Source: Negativicutes bacterium UBA1444 (GTDB lineage: Bacteria > Bacillota > Negativicutes > UBA1444). From it: 9,094 nucleotides of DNA. Of the stretch, positions 6,722 to 9,094 are shown in pieces; the stretch's first letter is position 1, and each line of letters starts with the position of its first letter. A program made the translations under genes and the position numbers. Location: positions 13,759 through 22,852 of the forward strand of contig DCTI01000044.1 of the NCBI GenBank assembly GCA_002329525.1, in the 5' to 3' direction. The notes beneath the pieces were generated by a model that saw only the letters and a list, made by a program, of their open reading frames with translations, had not been told where the DNA came from and made no database searches.

Positions 6722-7978
6722 TTACTTGCTGCCTCCGGCCAGCGCCACCTTCACCGCCGCCAGTTCCGGTTCGATATAAGTTGGGGCGCCGGCCGCCTTG
6801 ATCGCCGACTGAATATCTTTCAGGCCGTTGCCGGTGATCAGGAGCGCCACCGTCTCATTGGCAGCAATCACTCCCTGTTTCACGGCATTCCGCACTCCCG
6901 CCACGCCGGCCACGCCGGCCGGTTCACCGAACACTGCCGCCTTGCGGGCCAAAGTCCGGATCGAGTCCAGGATTTCTTCGTCGGTCACACTGATAAACGC
7001 CCCGCCCGAATCAACAATGGCTTTCATGCCCTTGCGGAAGTTGCGGGGGTGGCCAACCGCGATGGAATCCGCCAACGTATCGGCGTCCGTCGGCTGCAAC
7101 GGCGCATTATTCTTCCAGGCCGTCAAAAACGGCTGACAACCCGCGGCCTGCACACCAAGAACCTTGGGCAGACGTGGCAGAAACCCGAGTTTGTTCATTT
7201 CCACAAGCCCTTTCCAGACGCCGCCCACAGTACAGCCATCACCGACGGATACCACCACCCAGTCCGGCATTTCGCCATTGTATTGCTGGATCAATTGATC
7301 GATCAGCTCGATGGATACGGTCTTCTTTCCTTCAATGAGGTAGGGATTGATCGCGCAATTCCGGTTGTACCAGCCAAACTCGGCAGCGGCTTCCATGCAC
7401 AACTCCCATACCTGATCATAGGTTCCCTTCACCGCGAACACCCGAGCGCCGAACACCAGCAATTGCGCCACTTTCCCCTGCGGAGCCCGCTCCGGTACGA
7501 AAATCGTTGCCGGCAACCCCGCAGCCGCGGCAAATCCGGCCAACGAGGATGCGGCATTGCCGGTGGAAGCGCAGGTAATGCTGTCCGCGCCTTTTTCCAG
7601 CGCTTTGACCACGCCCATCGCACTGGCCCGGTCTTTGAAGGAAGCGGTCGGATTGCGACCTTCATCCTTCACGAACAGTCGTGCCACTCCCAGCTCCGCC
7701 GCCAGCCGCACGGCATCATACACCGGCGTCCAGCCCACCTGCAAATGTTGGATTTTGGTCGGATCCTCCACCGGCAGCAACGGCAGATACCGCCACATGG
7801 AAAAAGCACGACTCTGCCGCAGCACCGCCGGATTCAACTCCTTCGCCACAGCATCATAATCGTACTCCACATCGAGGATTCCGTCTTCATAGCCGCAATC
7901 GGGACAGTAATAGTCAACCTCGTCAACTGTATAATGTTTCCCGCAATGAATGCAGGACAGCCCTGTTACATAGCTCAA
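6722..7978 (-). CDS. Threonine synthase (ThrC)-family PLP enzyme, probably catabolic here
   Basis: This 418-residue fold-type II pyridoxal phosphate enzyme shows a zinc-ribbon-like N-terminus (C9xxC12 and C25xxC28), the PLP lysine K115 in KDEGRNPTASFKDR, the cofactor Asn loop CASTGNAAS (136-144), a phosphate loop SVGDGCTVGG (244-253), EPAGVAG and the ThrC-like C-terminal TGNGLKD (382-388). ThrC converts O-phosphohomoserine to threonine, and relatives do other beta/gamma eliminations or replacements. No hom or thrB gene is near. Instead it heads a set with ygeY and ygeW, where E. coli has ygeX (diaminopropionate ammonia-lyase), so a catabolic lyase role is inferred. YgeX itself lacks the Cys ribbon. 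The start is TTG at 7978, 7 nt after AAAGGAG (7986-7992). A genuine threonine synthase remains possible. Confidence 0.85.
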   Translation of the reverse strand: MSYVTGLSCIHCGKHYTVDEVDYYCPDCGYEDGILDVEYDYDAVAKELNPAVLRQSRAFSMWRYLPLLPVEDPTKIQHLQVGWTPVYDAVRLAAELGVARLFVKDEGRNPTASFKDRASAMGVVKALEKGADSITCASTGNAASSLAGFAAAAGLPATIFVPERAPQGKVAQLLVFGARVFAVKGTYDQVWELCMEAAAEFGWYNRNCAINPYLIEGKKTVSIELIDQLIQQYNGEMPDWVVVSVGDGCTVGGVWKGLVEMNKLGFLPRLPKVLGVQAAGCQPFLTAWKNNAPLQPTDADTLADSIAVGHPRNFRKGMKAIVDSGGAFISVTDEEILDSIRTLARKAAVFGEPAGVAGVAGVRNAVKQGVIAANETVALLITGNGLKDIQSAIKAAGAPTYIEPELAAVKVALAGGSK

Positions 7979-7985
7979 ACCGCTG

Positions 7986-7992
7986 CTCCTTT
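7986..7992 (-). promoter_or_regulatory. Ribosome binding site for the TTG start of the ThrC-like gene
   Basis: AAAGGAG on the minus strand, 7 nt before TTG (7978-7976). The nearby ATG at 7971 is out of frame, so TTG is well supported. Confidence 0.75.
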
Positions 7993-8035
7993 CCCAATCA
8001 GGCTTAGTTTGTCCATCGCCTTTATTTTGTTATTG

Positions 8036-8082
8036 GTTCGGCGTCACGCGATGACATTCCTGTCGTTCCCGTCACGGCGAAC
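8036..8082 (-). repeat. Long imperfect inverted repeat between the cupin and ThrC-like genes
   Basis: The outer arms GTTCG/CGAAC, CGT/ACG and ACG/CGT pair with two symmetric single mismatches (G/G and C/C). In the minus-strand RNA an inner GACA-GGAA-TGTC hairpin with a GNRA-type loop can form. No U-run follows on the minus strand, so it is not a classic terminator for the cupin operon. The rest of this 129-nt gap shows no convincing promoter. Confidence 0.5.
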
Positions 8083-8107
8083 GATATTTTCTTCAGTGAC
8101 CAAAAGT

Positions 8108-8440
8108 CTATGCCTGCCTTGATGAAAAAAGAGCCAGCCAAATACAGGGAGGATCCACCGAGGTGCGTTCCACTCGATGCTTTTGGCGGGCAGGAATCAA
8201 CAACCAGTCGCCGGAACGCAATTCCGTCAACCGACCGTCTTCCCATTGCAAAACGCCTTCCCCCTGCAAAACCGCCACCCACTCATCCTCGGCCTGATCA
8301 TACCAGAAACCGGGCGGCGAAGCCTGTCCCGTCGATAGAATCCGTTCCACACGGATGCCAGGTCGCTGAAGCAACAGCTCGCATACCTCAGCCGCCGGCA
8401 ATTCCGCCGGCAATCGCAGCAGGTTCGACGGCGAAGTCAC
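8108..8440 (-). CDS. Small single-domain cupin protein
   Basis: This 110-residue cytoplasmic protein consists of little more than one cupin beta-barrel. The first cupin motif is degenerate: GFWYDQAEDEWVAVLQGEG (44-62) lacks the usual HxH but keeps an acidic residue and the closing glycines. The second is clear: SGDWLLIPARQKHRV (76-90) with His H88. Such short cupins bind metals or small ligands and act as isomerases, dioxygenases or sensors; no specific role can be given. The GTG start overlaps the rhodanese stop in a GTGA (8437-8440), and a purine-rich GGAAGGGG lies about 14 nt upstream, so translation is probably coupled. It is the last gene of the thioesterase-rhodanese-cupin set. Confidence 0.8.
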   Translation of the reverse strand: MTSPSNLLRLPAELPAAEVCELLLQRPGIRVERILSTGQASPPGFWYDQAEDEWVAVLQGEGVLQWEDGRLTELRSGDWLLIPARQKHRVERTSVDPPCIWLALFSSRQA

Positions 8441-8829
8441 TTCGTCACCGGCCCCTTCCAGGTCGACATGCCGCCGGTGCTGTTGAATACATTATCAAAT
8501 CCTTTGCTGCGCAGGAGCTTGGTTCCTTGCGCGCTCCGGTTGCCGGTCCGGCAAATGAGCACCACTTTCTTGTCTTTCGGGATTTCGCCCAGCCGCTTTT
8601 CGAGCTCATCCAACGGAATATTGGCCACACCCGGGATATGACCCTCCCGATACTCGGCCGGCGTCCGTACATCAATCAGGATGGCTTCCTTGGCTTGCCA
8701 CAGTCGAAGCGCCTCATCCACAGATACGTCGACGCTGGCGCCGGCCGGGCTCTGGCTGCAGCCGGCGGCAAGCAGGGCAACCAGAATCACAAAGCACGCT
8801 CTGATCCATCTTTTCGCCGGGATCATCAT
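8437..8829 (-). CDS. Rhodanese-domain lipoprotein
   Basis: This 130-residue protein has a lipoprotein signal peptide (RWIRACFVILVALLAAGC, lipidated Cys C24), so it should be anchored on the outer face of the membrane. A single rhodanese domain follows: IDVRTPAEYREGHIPGVANI (52-71) is the classic entry motif, and CRTGNRS (93-99) is the active-site loop with catalytic Cys C93. The end matches the family's GGMSTWKGPV. Rhodaneses move sulfane sulfur, for example from thiosulfate to an acceptor; the natural donor is unknown here. The ATG start lies 6 nt after AGGAGGG (8836-8842) and overlaps the thioesterase stop in an ATGA (8826-8829). A second ATG follows at once (8826). Confidence 0.92.
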   Translation of the reverse strand: MMIPAKRWIRACFVILVALLAAGCSQSPAGASVDVSVDEALRLWQAKEAILIDVRTPAEYREGHIPGVANIPLDELEKRLGEIPKDKKVVLICRTGNRSAQGTKLLRSKGFDNVFNSTGGMSTWKGPVTK

Positions 8830-9094
8830 GACAATCCCTCCTGTTTCATCAGATTCTTGCGTTGTTTGTAGTTCAGGTAACGCTGCCGCCCGGCCTCAAA
8901 CAAACGCCGGTCATCCTCCGTAATCAGTTCCAGTGCCGGAGCTGGGCAAGAATGTCCCTGCGCATCCAGCGCCACAAAGGTAAAATACGCGGTAAGAGCA
9001 GTTTTGGCGGGTTCGTCCTTTGTCAAATCTTCCACGGTTACTTCCACCGCCACTTCCATGGAACTCCGTCCGACAAAGGTCATTTTGGCGTGAC
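8826..9094 (-). CDS. Acyl-CoA thioesterase (hotdog fold), 3' part
   Basis: The frame runs off the right edge, so the N-terminus is missing; an internal ATG at 9083 is only a Met codon (the frame reads HAKM across it). The visible 88 residues match the C-terminal half of the YkhA/ACOT-type acyl-CoA hydrolases: GRSSMEVAVEVTVED (a hallmark of this family), TALTAYFTFVALDAQG, then a P-P-rich turn and a charged helical tail. These cytoplasmic enzymes cleave acyl-CoA to free acid and CoA. The catalytic Asp/Asn of the hotdog helix would lie in the missing part. The gene is coupled by a 4-nt overlap to the rhodanese gene. Confidence 0.85.
   Translation of the reverse strand, partial: HAKMTFVGRSSMEVAVEVTVEDLTKDEPAKTALTAYFTFVALDAQGHSCPAPALELITEDDRRLFEAGRQRYLNYKQRKNLMKQEGLS

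Noticed and set aside
7049..8122. Plus-strand open frame of 357 codons opposite the ThrC-like gene
   Set aside because: Antisense shadow of a gene with intact catalytic motifs; no start signal or domain of its own.
8022..8282. Minus-strand 86-codon frame overlapping the cupin gene
   Set aside because: It lies in another frame over conserved cupin motifs, has no ribosome site and reads as low-similarity Gly/Arg/Ser-rich sequence.
1..9094. Mobile elements, CRISPR arrays, tRNA or rRNA genes
   Set aside because: No transposase or integrase motifs, no regularly spaced repeats, and no tRNA- or rRNA-like sequence was recognised on either strand.

Overview
All genes in this window lie on the minus strand, so the biology reads from the right edge to the left. 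Strong AGGAGG-type ribosome binding sites, frequent TTG/GTG starts, lipoprotein signal peptides and the protein families present suggest an anaerobic Bacillota (Firmicutes) genome, perhaps Negativicutes or Clostridia. That placement is inference; no rRNA or tRNA marker is present.

Layout in transcription order. (1) 9094-8108: a translationally coupled trio made of the 3' part of a hotdog acyl-CoA thioesterase, a rhodanese-domain lipoprotein and a small cupin protein. (2) A 129-bp gap holding a long imperfect hairpin. (3) 7978-4291: a catabolic-looking trio of a threonine-synthase-family PLP enzyme, a YgeY-type M20 metallohydrolase and a YgeW-like knotted carbamoyltransferase. YgeY and YgeW belong to the E. 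coli yge/ygf gene set, which has been linked to selenium-dependent molybdenum hydroxylases and to anaerobic purine/urate breakdown. The usual partner of these two, YgeX (2,3-diaminopropionate ammonia-lyase), is not seen; a ThrC-like PLP enzyme takes its place. (4) 4290-4043: an AT-rich gap with an intrinsic terminator, a repeated GATGAAAAACATG-type motif and a possible leader ORF. (5) 4042-1818: a complete polar-amino-acid ABC importer (lipoprotein binding protein, permease, ATPase). (6) 1733-135: an N-acyl-D-amino-acid deacylase/D-aminoacylase-family amidohydrolase. (7) From about position 50 to the left edge: the probable start of another gene.

Working model (inference): the importer brings in an amino-acid-like compound. 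The two metallohydrolases remove N-acyl or ureido groups, the PLP enzyme carries out a beta- or gamma-elimination/replacement, and the carbamoyltransferase runs in the phosphorolytic direction to give carbamoyl phosphate, from which ATP could be made by a carbamate kinase outside the window. The substrate is unknown. The swap of YgeX for a ThrC-like enzyme, together with altered key residues in the carbamoyltransferase and the deacylase, suggests a variant of the known pathway. No mobile element, CRISPR array, tRNA or rRNA was seen.
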